DNA from: Adineta steineri | Taxonomy: Eukaryota > Rotifera > Eurotatoria > Adinetida > Adinetidae | Assembly: GCA_905250115.1 (NCBI GenBank) | Contig: CAJNOI010000164.1 | Location: 124,001-188,000 of the forward strand | Length of the DNA stretch: 64,000 nt | Reading direction: 5' to 3' | In this document: positions 1-12,388 of the stretch, one piece after another | Position numbering within the stretch: position 1 is the stretch's first letter | Layout: the number at the start of each line of letters is the position of its first letter | Position numbers and translations under genes: made by a program | The notes under the pieces: model-generated | Database searches by the model: none | Told to the model about the DNA's origin: nothing | What the model saw: only the letters and a program-made list of their open reading frames with translations

Positions 1-598
1 TGGATAATGTCAGACAAAGTCCAGTTGAAGTAATTGTATAATTAGAACTAACTCTAATGATTTAACAAGAATTTTGATGAAAAGGAATAAAAAAATTCTA
101 AACTCTCAGACTTCTACTTCACTATATCCTAGTTGTAAGCTTCACGTTTGTACGGGTTGGATCTTGTGTTTTTTTATTCAAGAATCACTTCATTATATAT
201 ACAATCAGAAAACCACAAGAGCGACAAAGAGAGAGAAGATAGTACTACAGAGACAAAATGTAAATGATCACTTAAAAGTGAAGATCATAACACTAGTCAT
301 CTGTGCCAAGTGAATATAGTTACTATATAATATTCTATTGTTCTTTTAATTGATAGTCTTTTTCACAATGGACGAAGTGCCGTTCAGGTGTCGCAAACAC
401 TTCAGCATCTACCATTATTTTTGGAGCTCAGGTGCTCGCACTTTTCCCCTTGCAAATAGATTATTATCAGGTTTACAAAAAAAATAGGAATAGTTTCTAA
501 ATGTATTAAATGTTGAATTAATCATTTCGATTTACTGAACAATTGAAATTATTTATAAAATTAAAAAGTAGATGCCTTTTTATTTAAAACCAATAAAA
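1..598. other. AT-rich non-coding stretch
   Basis: No convincing gene. A 79-codon open frame at 74-313 has no recognisable domain or signal and looks like chance. The only local structure is that the inverted-repeat element described next starts at its right edge. Confidence 0.5.
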
Positions 599-1452
599 TT
601 ATAGTATCAAGTTCACTGTTGAGTCCAAAATGATTTTGACAAAAGTTTAAATTTATCAGAAATTGTAAAAATTTAAAATATTTATAAACCGGGCCGAGAT
701 TTATAAATAGGATCGAAATTGGTAAATTGATAAGTCCAGAAATTCAAAACTGTCTAAATGTCTACTATAAATTCGTGACAGTAGTGCTTTTAAATTTGGT
801 AAAATTATATTCCACCACGAGGATGTTATTTACTCATATTGACACTTAAAATAATAAAGATAATTTAATTACTTTGGTTTATCAATCAGTTCAAAACTCG
901 TAAATTGGTCCGATGCTTATACAATATACTCGCATTTATTTATCCAATATTCGTTTATAATCGAGCTAGATTTATAAATCGGCCATATATTTATAAATCA
1001 GGTAGATCTTATTAATAAATAGGCCCGATTTATAAATCCCAAAATATTTATAAATATTTCAAATTTTCGATTGAAAAATTTATGATTTATAAATCGTTTA
1101 CTTTCGGACCAAGGGGGAAACAGCGGACTTCAAGACTTCAAGACTTCAAAGACTTCAAGAGACTTCAACAAGCGAGACTTCAATTTTTCAAAAGACTTCC
1201 AAAGACTTCCGAAGATTTCAGAAGACTTCGAGAGATTTCAAAGACTTCAAGAGCTTTCTAAAGACTACAGAAGATTTCTAAAGACTTCAATAGACTTCTA
1301 AAAGTTCAAAAGATTTCCAAAAGTTCAGAAGACTTCCAAAAGTTCGAAAGACTTCTAAGATTTCAAAAGATTTTCAAGACTTCATGAGACTTCATGCATG
1401 AAGTCTCTGTTGTTTCCCCCTCGTTTCGGACTCAACAGTGATCAAGTTATAA
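599..1452. mobile_element. Non-autonomous inverted-repeat element (MITE-like)
   Basis: The ends are inverted copies of each other: TCACTGTTGAGTCC at 613-626 matches GGACTCAACAGTGA at 1428-1441, and the similarity extends outward over an ATAACTTGAT-like stretch. The interior has no coding capacity. Its left half carries many degenerate copies of TTTATAAATC-type motifs (about 660-1095). Its right half (about 1125-1400) is a run of degenerate AAGACTTC copies. A second, inner inverted pair built on GGGGGAAACA lies near 1110 and 1412, and a perfect 20-bp palindrome lies at 1387-1406. This is consistent with a foldback or MITE-type transposon. No transposase is present and I could not define a target-site duplication. 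Confidence 0.55.
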
Positions 1453-1512
1453 AAAAAACATTTCAATTAACAGTAGAACTTGAGACATATCAATATAAAT
1501 CAAATGATATTT

Positions 1513-1632
1513 CTATTTGATTAAATATCAGAAAGGATTAATTTTTATATGTACTTTTCATTTCAATATTTGATTAAATATTAGAAAGGATTAATTTTTT
1601 ATATGTACTTTTCATTTCAATATTTGATTATT
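1513..1632. repeat. 52-bp tandem duplication
   Basis: A unit beginning TATTTGATTAAATAT and ending TTTTCATTTCAA is present twice in a row with about two differences, and a third partial copy starts at about 1620. It lies immediately upstream of the next gene, so it may be part of its promoter or 5' UTR. Confidence 0.7.
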
Positions 1633-1651
1633 TTTTCAATATTCTATTGAT

Positions 1652-2657
1652 ATGGTTACATGGTATTCTTTATCGATCATTATAGTTCTATTCTTTATTG
1701 ATCCATCAATTGAACAAGGAACATTAAATTTTCTTGATAATTATCGATCATCTTGTAAACACCATCAACAAGGCAATGTTAATCTTATTATTTCAGCACC
1801 ACATGGTGGTACTTTGCTACCAGATGATCTACCTAATCGAACAATAGGTGGTTGTCTTCGTAAAACAGGTACAAATGCTGGTATTTGTACATGGTGGTTT
1901 AATGATACTTGTACTGATGGAGAACGTTGCAATGCAACAACTGTAAGAGATACGCTTAGCGATGAATTTGCTGAAAATGTTGCAAATGAATTGAATATAC
2001 AATATCAACTTAAACCATTTATTGTTATTGGTAAATGGAATCGTATTAAAATTGATTTTAATCGAGAAATTAATGAAGCGACATTAAATCATCCAGAAGC
2101 TATTGCTGCTCATCATAGTTATCATTCAAATATTCAACAAGCTATTAATAAAATTAATCAAAATTTTGGTAAAGGTCTACTTCTTGATATACATGGGCAT
2201 TCAGCTGGAAAGTAGGTAACCAAAAAAAACTAGATTTTGTTTGTTTAATAAACTAAAATATAAATTTTTTAAAAGTTATACTATGGTTGGATATCTTCTA
2301 ACAAGTAATCAATTAAATGTGAATAATCTCAATACATTATCAGTCACAACATCAATTGAATCTTTATGTAGTTCAAATCGAGAAGAATGTATTCGTGGTC
2401 ATAGTTCATTCGGTACAGCACTTGAATTAAATAATCTTGGTATTGCTTATCCATCATTAGCAAATCCTAAACCAGGTACTTTAAGATTTTTTTCTGGTGG
2501 TTATATAACAAGTAATTATAAATCAACAATTAATACAATTCAAACTGAATTACCATATGATATTCGCGCAGGAAATAATCGACGTACATATGCTAGAAAT
2601 TATGCAAAAGCTATCATACATTATATGAAACTAAATAATTTACTATTGTCAAACTAA
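1652..2657 (+). CDS. Secreted N-formylglutamate amidohydrolase-like protein
   Basis: Two exons, 1652-2211 and 2276-2657, joined across a 64-bp GT-AG intron, give 313 residues. The N-terminus is hydrophobic (about residues 3-17) and looks like a signal peptide. Family motifs in order are ISAPHGG (about 48-54), KWNRIKIDFNRE (about 129-140), LLLDIHGHS (about 177-185) and ELPYDIR near the C-terminus. This is the pattern of the N-formylglutamate amidohydrolase family (PF05013), whose bacterial members hydrolyse N-formyl-glutamate in histidine degradation. The splice restores a continuous GHS-AGNY-GYLL segment, which supports the intron. Eight or more cysteines and the signal peptide fit an extracellular protein, so the substrate may not be formylglutamate. 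AATAAA lies about 30 bp past the stop. The family assignment is firm. The reaction is inferred. Confidence 0.85.
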
Positions 2658-2807
2658 ATAATATTCTATTCATTTCTTTTTCTTCAATAAATTATTTCGG
2701 GACAGTTAAGATAATCTTTTGCATTACTAAGACTTGTAAATGATTTATTGATAAAAATAAAACACTTGTTCAGAAATTTTTTTTATTAATTCATAAAATG
2801 ATATTTT

Positions 2808-3338
2808 CTATTTATGAACAAATCTTAAAGCAAATCGTTTATGTAATTCTCGTTTACGTAATGCACGTCGTTTGTCTTCATCACTATCATTTGAATACTC
2901 ATTTCGTTTCTTTTTCATTTGTCCACGTTTTCCTCTTCGTTGTAAACTTTTTTTAACAATTGCACGTTTTTTGTCTTCACATAATGTGTCGTTACTTTCT
3001 CGTGCTAATTCTAAAGCTTCATCAAAATGTGCACAATAAGTACGTAGAAATTCAAGATTTTGAATAGAATTCGGTTGTTCAGTTGCAACAACCATAGCTG
3101 CACTGCACATGTCGGCCATTTGTTCATCATCATCATCATCATTGGAATCGGAATTTGAATCATCATCGCTACGACGACGTAATTCACGATATTCTTCAGG
3201 ACATGAACGACGACTATTGGTTGTAGAACTTAATTGAATATTGAAGACGATAAGTATTGTCAACAAGAAAATACAATTTAAAACACAACTAAAAGAAAAA
3301 TTTCATGTAATGTTAAACTATAAAGTTACTTACTTCAT
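2808..3338 (-). CDS. Small secreted low-complexity protein, unknown function
   Basis: Read on the minus strand, a 5-base first exon (3334-3338, ATG AA) is spliced over a 45-bp intron (3289-3333) to an exon ending at 2808, giving 161 residues. The splice completes a clean signal peptide starting MNCVLNCIFLLTILIVF. The mature protein has an Asp/Ser-rich acidic tract (about residues 45-60), a central helical part with four cysteines, and a very basic Lys/Arg C-terminal third ending near ALRKRELHKRFALRFVHK. I do not recognise the family. It is convergent with the preceding gene, with about 150 bp between the two stops. The first exon is unusually small, and the only other start available in frame is a TTG further in, so the start is moderately certain. 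Confidence 0.65.
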
Positions 3339-6300
3339 TCTTGATTTTTTCTCTTCTATCTGATCGATCAGTCGTTAATCAAGAAAATGACTTGAATGCA
3401 TTTGAACTTATTTATAGAGATAAAAAAACAATATTAGTCTAACAAAAAGGATCGGAAGTAGAGAGAAAATTGTGCAATCATGATTAGAAAGACTAAATAA
3501 CAATCGGAATATATTTAAATTATTTTACATCTTTTGTTTTTTTCTTTTCTTCATATTATATATTTCTGTTTTGTTTTAAAAAGAATAAATAATGCTAATT
3601 ATTATTTCCTGCGAGATTAATTTTAGAACCCAAGAAGTTCTATCGAAATATATGTAAAGATTATTGCAGATAATTAATGCACAACTGAAAAATAGTAAAG
3701 TCTGTAATTCTCTGATATTTACTTATGACAATATCTGAAATAAAGCATAGATCCGGTATGAATTCTTATTCTTAATGACACAAAATACATATTTGTATTT
3801 CCCGTTTTAGAAGTGCGGAACACATAGTGATATGAAGAGATTGTCTATTTTTAGGAAGTACATTTGAAAATAAAATAAGGAAAAGATCGTCATCAATCAT
3901 TGGATTACTTGTATTGATTAGCTCATGATTAACCATTTGAGTCTTAGTGATGTATATATATATATATCCTGATGTGTCTGTTATGTTCTTTCATTGTTTA
4001 GAAGATCTTTTTATCATTTATCTTACCTTTCTACTTGTCAGTATCATACATCCAGGTTTTCATCAGTTTTCTTTCGTTGTGTATGATGACACACACATTC
4101 TTTTATTCTGGTACATTTTAATATAATTACTTGTTTTTCCATCTTTTCAATATGGCAGTATATAAAATCTATAGCAATATTTCTTCCCACTTATCTGATT
4201 TTTCGACTTAAAATAATTAGAAGACTATCTACGATAGATTCTTCTACTTGTCTGACCCTTTGACATTTCCATTCACTTATTCCACAAATATCACAATCAA
4301 AACAGTCTCTAAGGAAATACAACTTTGGTACATTCCATAATATTCAACGTGATACACGATATATTTGTTCTAATTCCAGTACATAATTTTTTGTAAAGAA
4401 ATAAAGGTCATATTGTAAAATTTCTCATAAAAAACTCGAAATTTTGTAAAAAAGTGCTGGAAACTCAAACAGTTAAAGTTTATCGTTACCAATATTTGCG
4501 AAACGAAATGAAGATAATTATATAATAGCGTCATATTCGAATTGTAATTTCAATGACTCATTGCCAATCATACTTACCTGAAAAGTTTAAATCAATTAGT
4601 TATTTTCGTACTCTTGGTATCTATTTTATGCTTTTTAACAAGAAATTCTAGTATCGAACAGTTTTTCAATTACATTTGACTCGTGGTTTCTAAAAGACGT
4701 TCTTGTATTCAATTCTATAATACTGCCGATAATATAATATCACAGTCTCAATTGCATAGTTTTTCAATCATTATTATATAAGTTTATTCGAATTAAGAAC
4801 ATGTAAAATTCTTTGTTGAAAATAAAATTTTACTAATCAATGAAACTCATTTATTATATAATAAAGTGACATTTTAAGAATGTCATCAATCACATACCAA
4901 ATGTCTTTCATAAACTGGATTAAAAGAAACATATAGATATAGTAAAATAAATTCAATTATTCACAAGATTTTTTTAACATCTTTAGCCAAAATTCTGGGA
5001 TTCCCGAATTTCGCCAATGTCGTTATGTGATTACATGTGTATAAAAATTGCTCCTAGTACCTGTATTGAGGCGTTTAGACTATAATATACTGAGTCCAAT
5101 AATATTAAACTAATTTGTCACATGCATTTTACACTAATCTCGTGTTATTACAGTAGGCGAAAATCCACTGGACTTACGCCAAATCGCGCATGAACTTTTG
5201 CCAATGGCGAATACCCTTTTGGCGAAGGAAGAGTAGGCTGAAATTCTCTTGTTATTAATATAAATAATTAAAACTATGTCTAATAATAAACCACTAACAA
5301 TTATCAATTAAGAGATTTTTTATCAAGATTATACCATTAGATTATATTTCTTATAGGATCAGTTCACACTATTCAATAAATTTGAATTATGTCATAAAAC
5401 ATATATGAAATATGTCCTGTTGAAACTTATGTATATCTTAAAGATACAATACTGGTTTTTTTATGTTGACAGCTGTCAAAATAACATAAAACTAAATGAA
5501 TAGAAAATTTTCTTTATTCTTCTACGTAACAGAAAGATAATTGTTTTCATTGACAAAAAATGAATAAACCTACGGATGTAGATATAATATATATGTATAT
5601 ATAAATTGATGATATCGCATATATGTCATTTCTCGGTATTATAATAATAATATTTAAAATACTTAGAATATTCTATTCATAACGACGATAATGAACCGTG
5701 TATTTTATTATTTATTGTTATGATTGTCTAATATTTCTTTTTGTTTTTCTTCTTGAAAGGAAAAAAGACTGAGTAAATGCTGATTTATATTTATATACTT
5801 GAATATAAGAAATGAAGGTTATATATTCTTTTCTTTTAATAGGAAATATAAGAAGTGTAAGAAAAACGATTCTCAAAATATGAGCATAAAAGATATGAAC
5901 CCTGAATATTTTCTATTCTTTTTTTTCATAAATACAAAGATATAATTCTCTTTTTATTATTTCCGTTGAACAATGAACAGAATAACATACTGTCATGGGA
6001 AGAACAGGATAATTTCATCATTATATAGTTGACAACAAATGTTATACTAAAATGTAATCAGAGATGAAAGAAGTTTCGTATAGCATTGTTTAGAGAATGA
6101 AGAATTGACATTTGCATCATACTAATCTAATTTGTTGTATATATTATATGATTTTATACCTGTAAATAGATACTTTCGAATATTATACTTGACTTTATCA
6201 TTCATAAAACAGTGGATAATATAGAATAAACCATAACACTTTCTTTTCTTTCTTCTCCCTCTTTCTCATCTGTAGTATAATGAGCTTCCGTTGTTGTATC

Positions 6301-6606
6301 TCGTTCTTTGCATCTTCCTTTCTTTTTTTGTCTCTTTTCCTACTTAATCTGTTTCTTTCTTTTTTTTCTATCTATCTATACCCATTCATGTCTATAATAG
6401 ATGCTAAGTAATTTACGTCTTTTCTTTTTGAGAAAAAGAAAAGAACGACATCCTTCTTAATTTATAAAATTTGCGTCATAAAATTGAAAAATATGTACGT
6501 CTAAAGGAATTTTATAAAAATATTTTTTTTCTTTATAGATATTTTATTGACTTTTACAAGTAGATATCATTAAGTGTACTCATCTTTTTCTCAGTCAATT
6601 ACTAGA
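3339..6606. other. Long AT-rich intergenic region, no gene seen
   Basis: About 3.3 kb with no open frame that has codon structure or splice support. It contains short (TA)n runs (3955-3970, 5586-5603) and T-rich tracts. Repeated short phrases containing GCCAA/GGCGAA occur at 4980-5240, for example near 5012, 5170 and 5205, and may be decayed repeat sequence. I recognise no RNA gene. Confidence 0.5.
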
Positions 6607-7518
6607 ATGACTGACATACATTACATTGTTTCACTTCTTGGCTTTGCTAATCTTATTGAATTAGTAAGTGTAAATCTATAGATTCTTTTCTTATATATAA
6701 AGTAAATATCGTTCGAATGAATTTTTTTTAAAATTAGATATTACTTGCTGGTGGTTTTATAGCTGTATGTATAGCATCGACTGGTTATACTCAACTTATT
6801 GATTCATATTCGAATATAATTAAATATAACATAACACTTACAGTATGTACAAAAAATAGAAAATACTGAATCATATACGTCAATCATATTCTTATCTTTA
6901 TGTTGTAGAGTAATGCTGATTCAACATCATTCTATGACATTGATACCTATATAATCAAGCAAGCTGATCAAGCTATTTTAATAATTATATTTATTTTAAC
7001 ATTAATAACATTTCTTAGTCATATTATATTTAGTCTTCGTTATCGATATTCATGGCATAGATTTTCCAATACAGTAATATAGACTCCATTTGTATATATA
7101 GATATATATTTTTAAGGACAAATTTCTTGTTTTTCTAGATAGCATTTTTATGTATTATTTATGCATTTGCTCTTTGTGGTGTGTCAGTTGTTGTTGCTGT
7201 AAGCAAAAAGATCTTATATATAAAATATTTATCAAATATAGTTTTTTTTTGTATTTTAGTGTTGGGAAGATAAATTAAGAAAACGTCTGACAAATATATA
7301 TTTAAATAATCAATTAATAAATACGCCAAATGGTTATGTTAAACCACATATTGGTTCAGCAGCAGCAGCAGCTGTAAGTTATTTTATCTAATTAAATGAT
7401 TTTGTTTATATATTTTCAAATTATATTTCTATAGGCATTTGGTTTTGCAGCATGTCTTATTTTTGTTGTCGAAGCTCTAATTCGACTTCGACATTTAGCC
7501 GATAAAATTCAAACGTAA
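6607..7518 (+). CDS. Four-helix (tetraspan) membrane protein, unknown family
   Basis: Six small exons (6607-6663, 6738-6842, 6909-7073, 7139-7198, 7260-7373, 7435-7518) join into 194 residues. Every intron is 61-75 bp and phase 0. Hydrophobic segments lie at about residues 7-30, 78-97, 111-129 and 165-182. A loop of about 45 residues with an N-glycosylation-type NIT lies between helices 1 and 2, and a loop of about 35 residues rich in Lys/Arg (starting CWEDKLRKRL) lies between helices 3 and 4. The layout recalls MARVEL/claudin-like tetraspans, but I see no diagnostic motif, so I leave it unnamed. A 3' splice site (CTTTTTCTCAG) ends 13 bases before the ATG and could receive a spliced leader. 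AATAAA follows about 100 bp after the stop. No exon is longer than 165 bp. Confidence 0.75.
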
Positions 7519-9531
7519 ATTTACAAACAAAAACCGTCCAATAATTTCAGTTTATTTAATTAATAAGAAATCTTTTGTGATGTTTATTCTTTATGTATTT
7601 AAACCTTGTATAAAAATAAAGATTATCAATTAGATTGTTTATATTATTTATCATTGTTCTTAATGTACAATTTTTCTGTTCTTGTCAATACTATCATGTT
7701 TATACCAGCTATAATATAACCTTAATTGACAGACCGGCAGTTATATCTATATAAAATTGTTTAGATTAAAAATCATTTATACTTAACTCGAGTAATACAC
7801 AAAACTATCCTGCAACATTTGGGATATATAGAACAAAGATCTTTTTATCGGATACAGAATAGTTTCGTTCTAGCAAAGCGTAATAAACTTTTCTTATTAT
7901 GTTTACTATTTTACTAAGTAATTCGTAAACTAAAGTGACAGAATTAGTAAGATGAATGAATGTTTTGGTTTTTCCCATACATTAATAAAACTCATATCTC
8001 ATTATGATTGAGTCAGATGAGAAAGAAAAAACTCCATACTAAACTTTAAGTAGTAGAATGTTTATGTCTTCAAAAACTCGACTATAGAAGTAAATTACGT
8101 GATGAATGAACGGTTCATAAATCCATATAAATTACTAGAATTATTCTTTCATATTTAGTGTATAGATAACATGATGATGAATTGCCTCGATTATATTATC
8201 TACAAAATAATTCTAAATTTTGCTATTACTGTTTTTACTAAGGTAAAAATGTTTATTTGACAAGCTTAGGAAAACAAGTTGTCTAATCCAAAAATTAATA
8301 AACTTAACCTAGCGGCAAATTATAATGATGTATGTCATAGAGTAGAAAGACTGATTAGCTGAGATCAGTGAAAGTGCAAGTTTTTTGTCATCTTCTTCTG
8401 CTATGTTTTTTTGCGCATCATGTGTCATAAAAATTCATTATTATATCAAAACAAACTTTATCTATTATAAATTTCACAACAGATAGTCAACATATGTCTA
8501 ATAGAGAATGCTAGGAATTTGTTTATAAATTTCGATCGAAAAAATAAATTAATTGAAAGTATGAAGCTGTTATGCACCGAAAGAAGAAAACTTTCGTTTT
8601 ATATGAAAGTCGATCCATTTCCTGTAGAAACTAGTAATGGAGATCGTTGATATTAAAAAGAAAAAAAAGTAATTCTGTTTCAATTTTAAAAGATTATCAC
8701 CGAATGGTAGATAGGGTATCAGAATTGAAAGACGTTATAAATGTTCTAATCAAATTTAACATATGTCACGTTTGAATTCAAATATTTATTGTATATATAA
8801 TGAACATTTGAGTGGAAATTTCAAAAGAATTTTCTTTCATGATAGTCAGATGACGCTTGTCAAGTTCTCACATGTCAGCATAAATTTTTATTCGCTCACT
8901 TTCGATGATGTATATATGTACATCAGGTATTTGACTTAAAATATCAACCATAGCAAAGAGGAAATAAGCGATAGTAAACAGATTCGAAGAATGTTAAGAT
9001 GAAATTCTCTTTGAATATTTAAAAGACATTATTTATTATACAACTTAACAAGCTCTATCTAATTATTACTATAAAAATAGAAATCATGAGTTTATATACG
9101 AAAGAAAAAGCTCTAGATATAGACGTAAATGACATCGTTTTGATAATCAATTCATTTGGAAATAAACATGGTCGTTGTTATGATCTGATCCCTAGATCAC
9201 ATCATAATGTTGTCCTATATATATCAGCTTATCATATCTTCTCGAGGTATGATCTAGGTAATAACACTTAGATATATCTATTTGTAATCACTAATCTATG
9301 AGTGTACTATGTTCTAGGTATGATTTCACTTAGATATAACTATTTGTAATATGTTCGAGGTATGTGTTTATCCATATATAAATACATCAGTCTTTTTTAA
9401 ATAAAATGAGAAGTTTGTCTCCTAACTACATCGTAATAAGAGATAACAGTTGTTATAAGAAAAGTATCTTTATTAATGAATAATGCAATAAAATACATAA
9501 TTATATATAGAATAGTTTCATTATTAGCGTT
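7519..9531. other. Intergenic region, no gene seen
   Basis: About 2 kb of AT-rich sequence between the tetraspan gene and the convergent TDP2-like gene. A 61-codon frame at 9086-9271 has no domain or splice context. Around 9240-9365 a phrase like CGAGGTATGATCTAGGTA recurs three times in degenerate form, a small local repeat. Confidence 0.5.
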
Positions 9532-10500
9532 TTAGTTTCTCTTTTCAAATACAGCTGTTAAACCAAAATGATCCGATGGAAATATATGTAAATCTTCTTC
9601 AATACCAATACTTTTATTACCTAAGATTTCAATTTCAGTTGGAATCAGTGTATTACTTCGTAGAATAATTCGATCATATCTCGATTGATCTGCTCCTCCA
9701 TTATGAAGTTTTGTCATTGAATTTGTTTCTGTATCAAATGTATAACCACGATTGTCAATACCCATTATATTCGTCCATACATCAATCCATCCAGGTAATG
9801 CTTTGAATTGATCAATATTTTCTTGACCTTGGGCATGAAAATTAAAATCACCCATCAAAATACATGTGCCCGGAGAACGGTTAAATGCATTCTGACATAT
9901 ATTTAACTGACATAATCGTTGTGGTGCATTGTTTAAAGATTCTAAATGAACAGTACCAATACGAAGTATTTCATTATTATCTAATTTTATTTCAGCAAGT
10001 ACTAAACGACGACCCATATTCGATTGTGGAAAATTAATTAGATTTAAACGTGAAACATGAAGATGAATATCAATTAATAAGACTACACCATACCAACCAT
10101 TGAATGTACGACCATCACCATCTGATATATAATATCTTTCTTGAACAAATGGTTGTGCTAATAAATGTTGAAGAATATTTTTTGTCACTAAATATGAAAA
10201 AAATTATATTTGGAATTCAATCAGAGGAAATGACAACAAACTTTCTTGTAAAGCAATTACTTGAGCATTGGATTTATTCAATATATCAGAAAGATTTTGA
10301 ACCCGCATTGGTTGATATTTATCAGAAAACCAAACATTGTATGTAACTACACGAAATTGATTCCATTCCTTGTTTGAAGAATCTGTAGTATTACATTGTT
10401 TTTGTGACCATCCATGCCTTTCTTTATCATATTTCCATAACGGAATTGAGGTTTCTTGTTGTTGCATTTGACTATTTAAATGAGTAGAACTCTGTCCCAT
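9532..10500 (-). CDS. TDP2-like endonuclease/exonuclease/phosphatase protein
   Basis: Two exons on the minus strand, 10242-10500 and 9532-10187 (intron 54 bp), give 304 residues. The order of motifs is that of the Mg-dependent EEP superfamily: TYNVWF (about 53-58), LQE exactly at the splice junction (about 84-86), GTVHLES (about 162-168), MGDFNFHA (about 193-200), RYDRI, and SDHFGL close to the C-terminus. The combination with R..I..S near LQE and with DVW...G.T.D after the GDFN motif is most like tyrosyl-DNA phosphodiesterase 2, which removes trapped topoisomerase-2 peptides from DNA 5' ends. Human TDP2 carries a UBA-like N-terminal domain. Here the first 50 residues are Gln/Ser-rich and show no such domain. 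All catalytic motifs look intact. A role in DNA end repair is a family inference; a more general EEP phosphodiesterase is possible. Confidence 0.8.
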
Positions 10501-12388
10501 AGAAATTTTTAAAAAACAGTATTATACTCCTTATATTTTCTTTTTACTTTATTATTCGGTAAAAAAAAGAAATAAGACGCGTATTAGCTTTCTACGTTTG
10601 TTATTTCAGATGACTCATCACAGTTCCTTTTTTTTCTCTCTTTTCTCGAAACAGAACGATAATAAAATAGACATTCGTACAGTAAATAACTTTGGTATAT
10701 ATATATATTTCTACACTAATAAAGAAGCTATATAAGCCTTAAACTAACATGGTTTTTATTTTTTTAACATATCCACATATTCTCTTTTTTATATGATACA
10801 AAAATACAATATCAAACAATCAATTTCTATTACATGATTACAAAAGTTGTTATAATTGTTGGTAATACATTTCAATAATTACATATATTTCATTGCAATT
10901 CTCATCTGACCTTATTTCTATATATAAGTTGATGTTGCATTTTTCTTCAAAGCAAATATGTATGGTTTCTAATAACACCATAGTAACTTTACTTTTAACG
11001 TTTCTTTTATGTAGACATTATAAATATATACAAAAAAATTCATTTAATGGATTTTTTTTCAAATACTTCATTCTATTATAAAATCATATTTAATGTTCGA
11101 TTAATAGTATAGATTGTGTCTATTTTGAGTATGAATATAAATAATCATTCAATGTCATTTTATCAATTTGATAATAATTCAAGCTGTTACTGAATAGCAG
11201 TAAAAAAAAATAACATATATATTTGTTTGTGTTGTAACTCGAATAGAGTTAGTCATACAAGTCTGATTGTGAATGAGAAAATATCAGATTTACATACTGG
11301 TTCTTGTAATGGTAATAATTTTACAACGTTAATTAAGATTTAGAAATGCAAACTTATATAAGCAAACAATTGAGAAAGCATTTTCATCGGTGCTTATTTA
11401 TTTCAACCAGAAATTTTGGTATTATTAAATTTCAAATTTTATAATCTCATCAGATTCGTATTTCCATTAAATAAATAGGCAATATCAATGAAAAGCTGAA
11501 TTATATTATGGTACTGAATGTCATCTTCATTTAATTTCATGATTGTTACTGTAAATAATTACCGTAGAGAATGATTGAATGGTAGATAAAGAACACAAGG
11601 AGAAAATCAATATATTTTTAATAGAATATCAAATCAAAAATATCTACTATGAGTAAAACGTTAATATGCAGAAGGCCGGTTCTATTATGAATTACAAAAA
11701 TCTATCGAAGAACTATAAGGATCAATCTGAGACTTACTATCATTGGTATCCTAGCAACTATAGAGTAAACATTTATTCTATGCCAGTTTTTTAATAATCG
11801 TTTCATGTATATTGCCGATTTGAAGTACTCTCAATGATCGTGAGATGTTCTATGACTTCAATGAACTATACACAGTTTATGTTTCATCTTCTGAACAAAA
11901 GTTCTCGACGTATTGATACGAATATTCGAATTAATAATTGAATATTATATCATCTCATATTAATTTAATATGTATATAACATAAGAAATATAAGACCGTT
12001 TTAGTTCCATCCAAAAACAAAATACTTTCGAAAAAAAAAAGAAAAGAGAAAAAACAAAACATACCGATACAACAAACTAGCACAACAAATATAAGAAAAA
12101 GAAAGAAACGAAAATCGTTTGTACAATATTTTTTTAGAAATAATATGACAATACGGCGTAAAAGCACCGAGTACGAAGGTAAACTTTTTTTAAATAACAG
12201 ACGGAAGAAGCAACACTAATCTATATGAATATTAGAAATGATTAGATGATAAATATCTTTGAGAAAAACAAATATTTTCTTTTCTGTATTCACTGTTGAA
12301 ACACTGTTTAGAGTATGATAAATCGATACATTTTAATAGCGCCTAAAACTAATATAAATTAATTCAAAATAAGAAAATTATATTTTAT
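10501..12388. other. Intergenic region between divergent/convergent genes, no gene seen
   Basis: About 1.9 kb, AT-rich. Open frames at 10893-11081 and 11955-12167 are T-rich translations without domains. The left part should contain the promoter of the TDP2-like gene, and the right part the 3' UTR of the RERE gene. Confidence 0.45.

Noticed and set aside
74..313. 79-codon open frame
   Set aside because: No domain, no signal peptide, no splice support; composition like the surrounding AT-rich DNA.
9086..9271. 61-codon open frame
   Set aside because: Short, isolated, overlaps a local degenerate repeat, no recognisable feature.
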